DNA from: Pristionchus mayeri
Taxonomy: Eukaryota > Nematoda > Chromadorea > Rhabditida > Neodiplogasteridae
Reading direction: 5' to 3'
Assembly: GCA_036245805.1 (NCBI GenBank)
Contig: BTRK01000002.1
Location: 28,141,067 to 28,205,066 of the forward strand
DNA: 64,000 nt
A model generated the notes under the pieces. That model was not told where the DNA came from. It made no database searches and saw nothing but the letters and a program-made list of their open reading frames with translations. Every line of letters starts with the position of its first letter. Position 1 is the stretch's first letter. Below, in pieces: positions 1-13,100 of this stretch. The position numbers and the translations under genes are program-made.

Positions 1-1160
1 AATAGCATAAATATTTATATATACTTACGTTCACTTTTACTATTGACTTACTATAGTACTCGAAATTGTACCTGCAGCATGGAATGACCAATTGCGATAC
101 AACGCTAATCGCGGCTGCTAGGAGATGCTGGAGGATACACACGAACACCGTGCGAGTGGGAGTGAAGAAATTGAGCCGCAGTAGGACGGTTACTACGAAC
201 CTGCAGCGTAGTCATTAGAAATGGCGATACTCTCCGTTGAAAATGTTAGCACTCTTACCTATTCAAAGCCAGGGAAATCTGTGACAACGAATTATTCATC
301 CAGCAGTAGAGTTGAATTGTGTCTAGGACGAGTCTTGCATACGATCCGAGTGGTTCATCGAAGAGATGACTCTGAGGATATTAGAGGTGTTAGATACATT
401 CCCTTCTTTAGAGACTTCTAGGGATATCACAAGACTGAATATCTTAAATTTACACGTTTGGTCTCCATAAGCAGATAATGGGAGGAGGTTACCTGCATCA
501 TGACAGAAGGCGCGGAATAGAACATGTAGTTTAGCTGATAGATCACGTCAGTTATCAGAGGTTGAAGGTAGAGAATGTACATTTCGGACTGGAAATTGGA
601 TTTGAATAACGCATTTCGAAATATTATTTCTCACATGATTCTTCTTGAGCTTTCCTCGCACGAAAATGGCTCGAATTGTTATTACGTTTAGTGAAATCTA
701 AATTTTTTTGTGGTATATTTTACGTGAATTTTGATACTCCATACTGAATTTTGATACTCAATTACTTACTCCAATGGCCGAAGCGAGAATGTAGACAATT
801 CCCACAGTGATCGGAGTGTCCATGTACTAGGAGAGAAGAAGCGCCTGACTAGTGACAGCAGCATGACAAACATCCGCTTCGCTTCAATGAATAAGGAGAC
901 CTATGAATCTGCGCTTCTTACACCCCCTCTTTAGTCAATGGCCTTCAATGTAATCGATGCGGTCATGTGGTTAGATGGGTACAAAGTTCGAAAGTTCAGA
1001 TATGATGTCAAAATGCAGTGATATTTGTCTGAATCTCCCAGTCTCAGTATAATTTCGCATGAAGGTTTGTTTTCGAGAAATAACATGCTGTTTCTCACAG
1101 TCCACGAATTTAGAATATGCAAAAAATATATTTTTTAATTGTTCATAATCTACGAGACAA
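1..1160. other. No gene recognised
   Basis: AT-rich sequence with only short, unconvincing open frames. A short acidic stretch ending in a stop near 127-186 could be a worn remnant of an acidic exon like the zinc-finger tails downstream, but nothing supports this further. Confidence 0.5.
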
Positions 1161-1164
1161 GCTT

Positions 1165-1335
1165 ATCATACCGGGGAAAGGTGTACATCAAATCAGAAAG
1201 CACAAGCCATATTTTAGGACGAAAGCCAGGGAGGACAGAGTGCAAAATTGTGAACTGAGTCATTAAGGCCACGGACACGTTTCCTTTCCCCTTCACTCGT
1301 TTACTCCTTCATTGCATTGTCTCTTCTGCTAATTG
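1165..1335 (+). promoter_or_regulatory. Upstream block of Z1 shared with Z2 and Z3
   Basis: About 170 bp that aligns by eye with the blocks upstream of Z2 (about 9785-9905) and Z3 (about 14695-14825). Shared parts are the ACATCAAAKCAGAAA run, a GCAAAATKGTGAA run and a pyrimidine-rich CCTTTCCCC..CACTCGTTTACT run. The TTTCCCGCGC core found at Z2-Z4 is missing here, which fits the degraded state of Z1. Confidence 0.5.
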
Positions 1336-2246
1336 TACCGTCCCCATAGATAATTCTTCAATTCATCATCCAGAATTAGAACACTACATTTACGTGGGAA
1401 GAATTGGGCATTTACAATATCCTTTCGAATTATCCCATAATGTTTCCATGCATTTTATTCCTTCCTCACAGAGATGTTATACTGTCCGAGCGAGGAAGTT
1501 CTCGAGAAGGTAGTTCTCCTTCTGAATAAACTGGAGGGCGAGATGGACCGAGTCCTGGCAATAAAAAGAACTAATGAAGAACTATGGCGAATTCAGAAAA
1601 TTAACGTGGATCCCAGTTATCTCAAAATGGAGGCTAACCTGAGTAATGCATTCGACAATGACAGGTAACAACTGCCACTATTCGCAAAGATTATTATACT
1701 ATTATTCAGTTCTTCACCGGTTTGTAATATTCTCAAAGAGCTAACCGTTTCTCTCGAGTTCGCTGCGGTGTGGTTGAAAGAAAGGATGATGAATCGGCAT
1801 ATGGCCACTGCTATGAAAGAGGTGACTGAGAAAGTATAAACAAGCTCGTCAAGTGAGAGAGTTTTCTTCCTTCCTCTAGGACTTTAACAGATGGACCAAA
1901 AAGGCGATGTCGGTATAGAAATGAGTAGTATCTGAAATCAGAAGTGATGACAATGTATGGACTGTAAATATCCCTGATTATTTACATATACATTTAAAAA
2001 AAAAATATTTTAGAGCTTCTATAAAGATGGCAACTATGAAGAATACGAAGATTCAGATGGAGATGAGAGTGAATGGGATGAAGATTCCGATGACGAATCG
2101 GATGAGCAGGACAACTCGAAGAGCAAAGGGAAGAAGAATTTGAAAAGATTCGGTTCGTTCCAAGAAGAGCCTGTTATCATTGAAACAAATAGATTTATGG
2201 ACACAAGATTTCATGTTGCGTACCATACACAGACTGCAGCATATCT

Positions 2247-2432
2247 ATACCTATATATAAAGCGCAATGTGCTCATGCTTGTTCGGATTGCAAAACGATC
2301 ACGAAATTTGTATTGAGAGAGGCAGCCCGCGATCGCGCGCCAACAAGCTTCAAAACGAGTGATAACGAAGCCAACTCCGCTAGCACGGGAGCGACCCCGA
2401 GGGGGGCTACAACGGGGTAGTCATTCAATACT
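2247..2432. repeat. Dispersed repeat in Z1 intron (Helitron-like fragment?)
   Basis: A TATACCTATATATAAAGC run and, about 130 bp later, CGCTAGCACGGGAGC. The same two blocks recur at about 63034-63052 and 63138-63152, also in order. TC-TATACTTATATATAAAGC-type ends and an ACGGGAGC box resemble nematode Helitron termini, but this is recalled similarity only. The intron is longer here than in the paralogues, consistent with an insertion. Confidence 0.4.
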
Positions 2433-4083
2433 TCAGGCCATAAAATTCGAGCGAAGACCAAGCGGCGTCACAAATGTGATCAATGCGGAAATCTATTTGT
2501 GTCTGCGGCAATTCTTAAGCTGCACCAAAGATCCCACATGGGTTAGTTTACGCAGTAACTTTGCTTTTCCGAATGTCAGGACAGTTATATAGTTGATTAT
2601 TATCGCAAATTTTACATTTATTATGCGGTACCGCGTCGAGGAGTTTGAAACCACCAACGGAAAAATAATTCGCTATTAAAAATGAATGATAGTTAGTACG
2701 ATGGAAGCACAAAAATTAAGATGATTCCGATCCTCGCAAGCGACCTCATTCGTGTGATGTGTGCAATAGAAAATTTAGCAGTACATCATACCTCAATTAT
2801 CACATGAAAAGGCATTCGAGTGAGTAACTATTGAAATATATTATCAGGGATACGACTAGATATGGGTAAACACAACATGAGTTTTCTTTCCCTGTAGATG
2901 ATGAGAGATAGTATTTTATATTTTAAAAAATCAAATCGAATTTGAAACTTTTAACAATACCGTTTTTACGTTTTTATATCGATCGAGTGCACTATTTTGA
3001 TCACGATAAGAACTGAAATATTGTTTTAAAAGGAATATTTTTTTTTCAGTTGATGAAAAAGTGAAACTTCCTTACAAGTGTAAGACTTGCGGAAAGCGGT
3101 TTCCGAATAAACGCAATCTGGCTAGACATGCAAATATTCACTTAGGTCAGTTTCAACAAAAATATCGAAACAAAAACAAAGTTCATGGTTTTCAACTACC
3201 CGCATTCCAGATATTAACGATGCTCGCAAATTGAAGTATGAATGCAGAATATGCAGAAAAATATTCAACTTTGAAACGAATCTTGTAGATCACTTGAAGC
3301 ATCATGAGAGTAAGTGTCAATAACTTTGATTTGTTCCAATAATGAAAATTTAATCATGGGCTTAAATAAAAAAAATATTCACGAAGGAATATACCCGAAT
3401 TTTTTAATTCTGAATTGAACAGAACATTAGTTGGCGAAATATCGAGCAATGGAGAATCCACATGTATCTTTTATGATCTTTAAGACGAAGAACTTCAAAA
3501 CCCATATACATTTTCAAAGTCTTAATTGGTAAATAAATAGTTATAAGCGAAAAGTAGAGATAAGCGAAATAAACATTATTATTATTATTTTTGCTTTTTT
3601 CTTATTAATATTTCATTAAGACGAAGAAGAGCATTTGCCATTCAAATGCGAGGATTGTGGAAAGAGGTTCAAAGCATCTCAAACTTTGGCTGTCCATCGG
3701 AGAAATCAACATATGGGTGATCTACATTATCTTCAACAAATTTAAGCTCCACGTTCAGAAAAGAATGACCCGAACAGGAATTTCGAGTGCGAAAAATGTG
3801 GCAAATTGATCAGTCATATGCCTAATTTCAAAATGCACATGCTAACGCACCTAGGTACGCGAAGGTCACACTTGTTATGTATTTTATTAATTCGATTTTT
3901 TTCAGTAATTCATTTTATTCAGATGATAGCGATCCAAAGAATGTAGAAATAAAGCGTCCATTCAAATGCGATCAATGTGACCGGAGGTTCAGGACGATGC
4001 AAGATTTACAGATACATTCGAATACACATTTGGGTAATCATTTTAAATTTTTTTTTCATTGATAATAGTTTATTGTACCACAC

Positions 4084-4210
4084 TAGGGTGGTAAAACGGA
4101 TCAAAGGTAGCCTGCAATTACGGGTCAGAAACGGGTCAGGGTCATAAAATCGGGTGACCAGACGGGCTCGTAAACACCGCGGGTCACCGTGATCCGTTCT
4201 TGCCACCCTA
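4084..4210. mobile_element. hAT-like MITE in Z1 intron
   Basis: 127 bp with terminal inverted repeats starting TAGGGTGG and ending CCACCCTA; similarity continues about 25 bp inward through ACGGATCA. It is flanked by a perfect 8-bp direct repeat TACCACAC (4076-4083 and 4211-4218). An 8-bp duplication with a YAGGGTGG-type end is typical of hAT elements. It is non-coding and lies between two finger exons. Confidence 0.85.
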
Positions 4211-6201
4211 TACCACACATTTAAGTAACTTCCCTAAAAAAATTGTGTTTAAAAATATATTTTATTGAGTTTAGATGATAATGATCCACGCAAGAGACCG
4301 TTCACTTGTGATTTGTGTGGAGTGAAATGTTCACTATATGCGAACCTGAAGCAGCACAAACGGCGAATCCATTCAAGTTGGCGAAGCATATGATACATAT
4401 TTCAATTCCAAACTAATATTATTTTGCGATGATCCCGAAAATGCAACAAAAAGACCGTTCAAATGCGAAGAGTGCGGTGCCACGTTCAGTGCCAATAGAT
4501 CGCTGACGCTACATGCTAAGATTCACAATGGTTTGTTTAATTTTGATTTTCATAATGCGCTGTGAGTTCACAATGATACCAGATTTGATTTCCCACCATT
4601 GTGTATCTCCGTTTCTGGTGGAGCAAATTACTTTAAACTCCTTTTGTCTTTCATAGGCGAAATCCTCATAAGCGAAATGGCAAGACTCTATAGCTCCTCA
4701 ATGCACGAAGATACGCGATGGCAGGATTTCAAATCCGGAGCCATTTCCATTTCCTGAATTTTACATCAAACAGATTAAATCAATCGCTCATCAAAAAAAA
4801 TCGTAATTAATCCATCAAAAGTTCCAATTAATCAAAATCGATTTGTTACAACAAGTAATGTTACCCTGAATTTGAGCTAGCCTATTTTATCATTCTATGT
4901 TTTTTATCATTTCATAGAATGTGTTTGTACATTCAGATGACGATATTCCCCTAGAAGAAAGGTGTCCGTTCAAATGTGATAAATGCGAAAGGAGATTCCC
5001 TGAGAAGTCAGGCCTCAAAAGGCACTTGCAAGTAAAACATGGCAAGTTCAATAAGTGTAAATTGCAACATTAATGATAAGATTGGAATCTACTGTTGTGC
5101 ATACCTAGTTCTTATATTTCAAGACATCAAGGATCCCCAACTCGCTGATATCAAACCGTTTGAATGCAAATATTGCGGAGCATCGTTCAGCAAAGCTGAG
5201 TCGCTCAAGTATCACTCGAATATTCATAGTATGATTTTAGTATTTGCATCATCAGTTTTTATATTATCTTTGGACGTTCAATGTTGTTGTTCAACAGTTC
5301 AATTTTCAGATAACGAAATGTCTGAAGAACAAAGGCGTCCGTACCAATGCAGTGTCTGTAAGATGAGGTTCGCCATAAAGGGAAACATGAATAAGCACAT
5401 GAAAAAACACGGTAAGGAGAACTGGATGCCATTAATCATTAATTAGAGCTTGAATAAATCGATTCTCATTCCTGAGAACCTGGCGAATCACAAATAACTA
5501 AATCATTCGAGTCGGCGAATCATGTAGAGGGTGCGGCATAAATATTGTAATAATTACTTTTTTCAGGTGATCCCGAAACAGTTAAAAATAGGCCATTCAA
5601 GTGCAAAGACTGTGCGCTTTCAGTGCCCACAGATTTCTCACGAAACATTCAAAGATTCATAAAGGTTAGTTAACACTTTTTAGTGTAATGTGTTATTGGT
5701 TCTTAAGTAATGGAAGTGAAAATACTACCAGATGTAAGTTCCCGCCATTTCCGTTCTCTGTGGCGCAAGAGACTTCGCGAGCGCAATTATTGATTTTTCT
5801 CTTCTCCTGAGGCTCGCCAGCACTTTTGAAATATACTAGTTTTTAGAATTAGATGAACTTTCAAACCAAATATATCTCAATCCGAAAGTCCATTTCGAAT
5901 TCGGACCTCTCCCAGATGACGATATTCCCGTAGAAGAGAAGTGTCCGTTCAAGTGCGATGAGTGCAGCAGAAGATTCTCTGAGAAGTCAAACCTGAAGAG
6001 GCATTAGCAAGACAAAAAGGTAAGTGAAATATGAATTTCAAAAAAAAACATAAAAGTTTTATATTTCAGGCATTGAGGATGCTCAACTCGCAGATATTAA
6101 ACCATTTAAATGCGAGGAGTGTGGAGCATCATTAAGCAGTGCTGCGGCGCTCAACTATCACTTGAATATTCATAGTAGGATTTTACAAACCGTGAATATA
6201 A

Positions 6202-9200
6202 GAGTGACTATCTGAGAGAATTGAGCTATTCCACCTATGAGCCGTACAACAAAAAATGAAAGTTCATATAAAGATGGTCCTAGGGGTAACTTTTCACGTA
6301 GAGTTCGAAAATCGACCTTAGGCAGCCGTATCTCTCACTCCTCATTTCTAGTTCTGCGCTTTACTTGAGCGGTCGGTTTTTGTAATTTTTGAACGGCCCA
6401 TCCAATATATATATTTTATCTACGCTCGGCGGCGCAACGGAAGACGAATAATTACTGAAGCGTTGTGATACAAGAGTGTTGACTCTCCTCACACTGAGGA
6501 AGAAATATGAATGAAGGAATACGATAAGAAAATGAGAAGATCCAATCGGCTGGTCTCATCTGTCTTCGTCTGGTCTGATGGGGAGTTTTATCGAGGAGGG
6601 GGCACTCGATGTAGACCAGGTAGACTCTGCTCCGAGTGGTATCGAGGTGTCGATTTGGTTTTCTCAATATGGATTCCAAAGTTGTTGGTCCTTTCTCTTA
6701 GGGGAGCAAACAGGAAAAAATTACTTCTATCGAGTATGGTGTCTCCATACATAATCCTACGGGCCAGGACTAAATCATAAGTGACTCTCCTCTCAAAAAG
6801 CGCTTGAAGACCCAGGAAAGACAGACGTTGAGAATAGGATGGTAGACCAAGAGGATATGACGGAGACGGAAAATCCCCATACATGTATAGTAATTCTGAA
6901 AGAACTCGACGAGATAAGCATTTTTACCGTTGGAAGTGAAAGGCTAGCTCATCTGTGAAAAATGTTGAGGCCCTTTGAATTATTAAAATTTTGATTGTGA
7001 AAACATATATTCTGGGGTGCAATTTTAAGTATGTTCATTGGATTCCCCGTGAAAAGTTGCCCATGGAACCAAATTTTCAGTCTAAAATTCGCGATGCAAT
7101 GATATTTCCCGAAATTCGGAAAAGGGAAGTATTGTGAATCAGTGAATTTCGAAAATCTCGTACATTTGCGATTTCAAAATGTTATCAATTAGGAAATGTT
7201 TTCAATACTGTACTTTAACTTTTTATGCATAATTAGAAAGTGTTCTCTTCAATAAACATGACTTACGACATCAATAAATAATTATTTTCACTTCACAATT
7301 TCTCAAATTTACACGTTGCAAACTCAACATTTCGAGTCCGCTTGACGCTCTACTCTAGCTGTATCTATGTTGTAGCATTCCTCGACATTTGTAAAAATTG
7401 GTGGAAGAGTCCTCCTCCAATGTGTCGGGGCTCTAGTTAATGACGCCCGAATATGGCTTTGATGAAAATGTCCGATATATTTAAATTCATTTTGGGAGTT
7501 ATTTTTGAGAATTCTGATTAGATATTGCTGTAAATAATATTTGCGTAACCTGAGCAATCATATACGTATGGACAAGCGACCGTTTGGACAATTTTTCAAA
7601 AATCGAAATTTTGAAATATCGAAAATTTCGGAAATTTTGAAAGGAGAAGAGGTGTGTATTTTTGCATATAATTTATAGACCAGATTACGAAAATATTATT
7701 TACAGCAATATCTAATCAGAATTCTCAAAAGTAACTCCCAAAATGAATTTAAATATATCGGACATTTTCATCAGAGCCATATTCGGGCGTCATTAACTAG
7801 AGCCCCGACACATTGGAGGAAGACTCTTCCACCAATTTTTACAAATGTCGAGGCATGCTACAACGTGGCTACAGCTAGAGCGTCAAGCGGAGACGAAATG
7901 TTGAGTTTGCAACGTGTAAATTTGAGAAATTGTGAAGTGAAAAAAAATCTTTTTATATGTCTTAAGTCATGTTTATTGAATAGAACACTCTCTAATTATG
8001 CATAAAAAGTTGAAGTACGGTATTGAAAACATTTCCTATTTGATAACATTCTGAAATCGCAAATGTACGAGATTTTCGATATTCACTGATTCACAATACT
8101 TCCCTTTTCCGAATTTCGGGAATATCATTGCATCGCGAATTTGAGAATGAAAATTTGGTTCCAGTGGCAACTTTTCACGGGGAATCCAATCAACATACTT
8201 AAAATTGCACCCCGAAATATATTTTTTCACAATAAAAAGTTTAATAATTCAAATGGCCTCAACATTTTTCACAGATGAGCTAGCCTTTCACTTCCAACAG
8301 TAAAAATGCTTATCTCGTCGAGTTCTTTCAGAATTACTATACATGTATGGGGATTTTCCGTCTCCGTCATATCCTCTTGGTCTACCATCCTATTCTCAAC
8401 GTCTGTCTTTCCTGGGTCTTCCAGCGCTTTTTGAGAGGAGAGTCACTTATGATTTAGTCCTGGCCCGTAGGATTATGTATGGAGACACCATACTCGATAG
8501 AAGTAATTTTTTCCTGTTTGCTCCCCTAAGAGAAAGGACCAACAACTTTGGAATCCATATTGAGAAAACCAAATCGACACCTCGATACCACTGTTTTTCT
8601 CGTAGTTTCTAGGATTTTAAACGCTCTTCCTACCCATGTATTGTCATCTCCCAGCATCCCTGTTTACAAAAAGAGATTAAGAGCTCTTCAATTTGATTTT
8701 AGTAAATATATTTTCCAATAGTACTTCCCTCCACTACTTCCCATTCCCATTCCCATAGTCCCCATACCTCCACCCTTCATCATCGCCCCCTCCCCTATTT
8801 TGAGATCTTCTGACGCTGGATCTCGGAGCAGAGTCTACCTGGTCTACATCGAGTGCCCCCTCCTCGATAAAACTCCCCATCAGACCAGACGAAGACAGAT
8901 GAGACCAGCCGATTGGATCTTCTCATTTTCTTATCGTATTCCTTCATTCGTATTTCTTCCTCAGTGTGAGGAGAGTCAACACTCTTGTATCACAACGCTT
9001 AAGTAATTATTCGTCTTCCGTTGCGCCGCCGAGCGTAGATAAAATATATATATTGGACGCGCCGTTCAAAAATTACAAAAACCGACCGCTCAAGTAAAGC
9101 GCAGAACAAGAAATGAGGAGTGAGAGATACGGCATCCTAAGGTCGATTTTCGAACTCTACGTGAAAAGTTACCCCTAGGATCATATTTATATGAACTTTC

Positions 9201-9246
9201 ATTTTTTGCTGTACGGCCTGAGGTCAGTCCTCTCAGATAGTCACTC
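6202..9246. mobile_element. 3 kb foldback element in Z1
   Basis: Two long inverted arms, about 6202-7541 and 7692-9246, around a loop of about 150 bp. The outer ends share GAGTGACTATCTGAGAG. The right arm is about 215 bp longer because it holds a segment (about 8590-8817) that the left arm lacks. The arms carry the 3' end of a LINE reverse-transcriptase ORF, with the ORF end and downstream stretch intact only on the right. The element sits in the intron just after the last Z1 finger exon. Confidence 0.85.
8343..8717 (+). pseudogene. LINE ORF2 C-terminal fragment (right foldback arm)
   Basis: Frame starting MYGDFPSPSYPLGL and running through LFERRVTYDLVLARRIMYG, then after a frameshift near 8610 through RILNALPTHVLSS and YKKRLRALQFDF to a stop. 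This is the typical end of non-LTR retrotransposon ORFs (an L..RR..DL.L..K/R...G stretch, then R..LP..V). The mirror copy lies on the minus strand at about 6588-6884 and is cut short. It is probably related to the LINE at 37.2-38.6 kb, though the two pieces do not overlap. Confidence 0.65.
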
Positions 9247-9784
9247 ATAAGATATCCATTCGCTCAAATAACATTCCTTCCTAAGCATTGTTTGTTAGGG
9301 CGTTCATTGGTGCAGTATGATGCTGGTGAGGGTTCTGATGCCGAGGTCACTGAGTCGTCATCTGACGAAGAATCGAATGAGGAGGAAGGAAGTCTGAATG
9401 GTGATGTCGAAGAAGGGCAAATGCCTGGGAACAAATAGGGCGTTTTATCCTAGCGACAATGGATATGCTATAAATAACGAATGCACGATCTATCGTTTGC
9501 AAATATGAGTCTACAACAAACCTTTTACAGTTCCTCATTAATCCAACCTTTATCGCTCTTTCATTTCTCCTTCTTTGAGGGAGAGAATCAGCTCTTATTC
9601 TCGTATTTCCTTCATAATTGATTGCCTTGTTAAAATTTCAATCTCATTGCAGTATTATTTAGCATGGAATCGTTGTCTGCACATTGAATGAAATAAATCT
9701 TGGTAAAATGCAATAAATTCGTCACAGATTTCAAAACGTTTCATGATCTATGGGAATTCAAACCGAGGAAGGATGCTTAGCAAA

Positions 9785-9905
9785 GGGTAAAGCACAAACT
9801 ACACTTTATAAAGAGTGGGGAGGGTAAACATAGTTTCCCGCGCAATAGTGAGAAATGGCGTCATTCAAGCCACTGGTACGCTTTCTTTCCCATTTACTCA
9901 TTTAC
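9785..9905 (+). promoter_or_regulatory. Upstream block of Z2 with E2F-like site
   Basis: TTTCCCGCGC at 9834-9843, followed by a GGCGTCATTCAAGCCACTGG run and TTTCCCATTTACTC. It matches the block before Z3 over about 100 bp. TTTCCCGC fits the E2F/DP consensus TTTSSCGC. The block lies about 200-300 bp upstream of the Z2 ATG, where a promoter or 5' outron would be. Regulation is inference. Confidence 0.5.
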
Positions 9906-10100
9906 TGCATAACTATACACGTTTATTCTGCGATTTATACTATTTCACTTATTTTTTATTCCATTCTCTTGCATTCGAACGGTACATATTTTCCTGACGT
10001 GAGCAAACAGGGGAATATTTTCAACAGCCGTTTATTTTTAATGCGCTCTGAAACATCAAATCATTTTGGTTATTTTACTTTATTTCTCCCGCACAGAGAA

Positions 10101-13100
10101 ATGTCAAGCCATTCAATCGAGGAAACTGTAGCGAAATCAATTCTTCTGCTAAATACACTCGAGGCCGAGATCGACCGTGACCCTGAGGTTAGTATCGCAT
10201 GCTAAAATGTGTATAAATATTAATATTATTCAGAAAATTTACAAAGAAGCCAATAATCTCAAGATTGAGACCAATAAGCTTAACGGATTCGACATTGAAA
10301 GGTAATAATTACATTTGCTGAAATTTCTTTTAAATTTGGTGTCATTTTGTCTTATTAAGTTTTTCACCGGAAGGCGTCATTGTCAATGAATTGAGCGGCT
10401 CTCTCGCATCCGCGATGGAATGGTTGACAGAATATGAGATGGACCGACAAAGCGTCAATCCAGAGATAGATGTAAGCGACTGTGCAAGTTTATACTATTC
10501 TCGGCATTTGGCTGTCAATGAACCGTGCGTCTTATTCTCCTTGACTATCGGATCATTGTGGTATCAATGAAAATTGCATATTTCAGAGATTATCTCATGG
10601 TGAAAACTATGAAGAAGAAGACTCAAATGAAGATGGGAGTGAATGGAATGAGGATGATTCAGAGGAGGATGATGAAGGAAACTATCCTATTGAAATCTCC
10701 AAGAGCAATCGAAAGAATTCTAAAGGATTCCGAGGTTTGCTCTAAAAAGTATAGCATCATACAGTGGTGGACACATGATTACTTTTAATTTGTTTTTTAA
10801 AAAAATAATGTACTTAATAATATGCATGAATTTAAACGGACTGATATATTGTCATGCCATAACTCATCCAAACTTCAGACGCTCCATCGACGTCTGATCT
10901 TAAGAGGAGATACGAATGTGATCAATGTGGGAAAGGATTTATGAATAAGGCACATCTTAGGCAGCACCAAAAATCACATATGGGTTAGTTTGTACAGTTA
11001 CTTCGCTTTTCCGAAGATGGGCAACAATGTAATTAATTATTAAAAATAATACATTAATGTATTAAGCGATACGACGAAGTCGGTAAGCGTTAACTGCAAC
11101 CTTGGAAATATGATCTTTTATTGTAAATTCATATGAATCAGTAAAAAAAAATCAATACTTATCTTAACATTTAGATGACACCGATCCTCGAAAGCGTGTG
11201 CACTCATGTGATATATGCGAGAAGAAATTCATCAGCTTTTCAAGTCTCATGTATCACAAGAACGGCCATTTAAGTGAGTTAGTCATGATATATCTAGTAT
11301 GGGATGAATCTAAGTAAGGATTAACACAAGTTAATATTCCCGTTAGGCGACGAGAAAAGTAGATATTGACTCTAGGAATAAACTTGAATTTGATATTTTC
11401 AAAAAATTTCCCAAAATTGGTATTGATCATATGCTTGCTATTGTTATTGAGTGTACTATTTTATGCTGACTGTCTCTCGCATACGTTTGAAAGTATTGCA
11501 AAATATTTGCTATAATGGCATTGCGATATTTTTAAGATGCTGACGAGCGCAAGCTCCCTCACAAGTGCGAGCATTGTGGAAAGCGATTTCCGAAAAGGCA
11601 AAATTTTACAAGACATGAAAATATTCATCTCGGTGAGTTTTAAATATTTTTTTTTCTAACAAAGAAGGCGATGATTTTCAACATTTACAGACATAAACGA
11701 TTCGCGCAAGCAGAAGTTTGAATGTAACATATGCGGCAAAATGTTCAACGCCCAAACCAATCTCGATCTCCAGACTCATGAGAGTGAGAAATCCAATTTG
11801 TACGACTAAACATTATCGGAAACTGAGTCATTTTACACTGAGCATTTACAATTTAAAATTTAAAAAAATAAGACAAAAAATGATTTATTGATTTTTAGAT
11901 GAGGAAGAGAGATTGCCTTTCAAATGCGAGAAATGCAGAAAGAGATTCAAAGCCTCGCAGACATTGGCTGTCCATCTCAGAAGTGCGCATATGGGTGAGT
12001 TGCACAGTTGTTAAAAGAAAGGGATACTCACTAATTCTTGGCATGGCTTGGAAGTACTGCTTGTAATCTTCGTGAGGCCGGAAAGGGAGACAAGGGGTCT
12101 CAATATTGTTAAAGAAACTCCCTTTGTCATCAAGATATGGCATCGTATTCGCATGCTTATAAATTGCCTTAACATTTACTCTTAATGCATGAGCACAAAC
12201 TCATTAAATCATATATATAACATTCAGAAAAGGACGATCCTAACAGGAAATTCGAATGTGAAATATGCGGGAAATTGCTCTCATATGTACATTCGTACAA
12301 CGTGCATAACCTCACGCATCTGGGTACGTCGAGGCTTTCAACTTGTTGAGATCTATTTTTCATTTTGATCAGATGATAGCGATCCGAAGCAAGCCGAGAT
12401 AAAGAGGCCATTCAAGTGTGGCCAATGTGGAGAACGGTTTAGGTCGAAGAAAGGTGTGCAGCAACATTCGCTAATTCATCTGGGTAAGTATTTTATTGTA
12501 AAATATGCTATTCAGCAAAATTGTGTTGTATTGTTCGAAATCAAAGATTACAAAAACACTACATGTTTTCAGACAACAGTGACCCTCGCAGGCGACCTTA
12601 CACTTATGACGTCTGCGGAGTGAAATGCTCACAATTGAGGAATCTCGAGAAGCACAAACTGCTAATTCATTCGAGTGGGCTAATCATATTTGTTTTTAAC
12701 TTCCAAATTACTATTGATATGCTGCTTTCAGATGATCCCGATAGAATAAAGGATAGGCCATTCAAGTGCGACACATGGGGTGCTACTTTCAGAACCAACA
12801 AATCACTAGCGTTTCATGCGAATGGTCAGAATTTAACACTTTAAAGTGCCTTATCAACGCACAAAACTATTGTAAATCTGGCCTTCAAAATTTAGTAGTA
12901 ATAATAATAAGGTTGGTAAAAATTTTACGAACTGGTGATGAAATGGATAGAGTGATGGATGGTGATGCTCACATCGCTCCTCTCTCTCACCTGCGTTTTC
13001 TAATATATATTTCGCTGTTTATCAAAACATTTCAACTCTTAGTTGAGAAAGGGAAATTTAATTGATATTGCAGTTCCACACAGGTACACAAAACAATTTT

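Larger units (their letters stand above)
1474..9438 (+). pseudogene. Z1: multi-exon C2H2 zinc-finger gene, degraded
   Basis: First copy of the tandem zinc-finger family. The ATG lies two bases after a CACAG acceptor. The N-terminal module has helix 1 at 1474-1560 (VLEKVVLLLNKLEGEMDR), a second part at 1603-1665 and a third with FAAVWLKER near 1740-1820. An acidic exon follows at about 2013-2152. Finger exons start near 2434, 2721, 3050, 3210, 3622, 3759, 3924, 4275, 4428, 4937, 5128, 5312, 5570, 5918 and 6070. Each carries one C-x2-C-x12-H-x3-5-H finger preceded by a linker such as DDSDP..KRPFKC. Types 12, 13 and 14 (order as in Z4) occur twice, so a three-exon block was duplicated. Lesions: the finger at 4428 lacks an AG acceptor (GCG instead of CAG), the 5570 finger is frameshifted after its second Cys, and the 5918 finger has a TAG at 6005-6007. 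A 3 kb foldback separates the last finger from the acidic tail (9316-9438), and the phase into the tail does not fit. A DNA- or RNA-binding nuclear role is inferred from the fingers only. Confidence 0.75.

Noticed and set aside
6588..6884. Separate genes in the foldback arms
   Set aside because: Mirror copies of LINE 3' ORF sequence within an inverted repeat, with frameshifts; not host genes.
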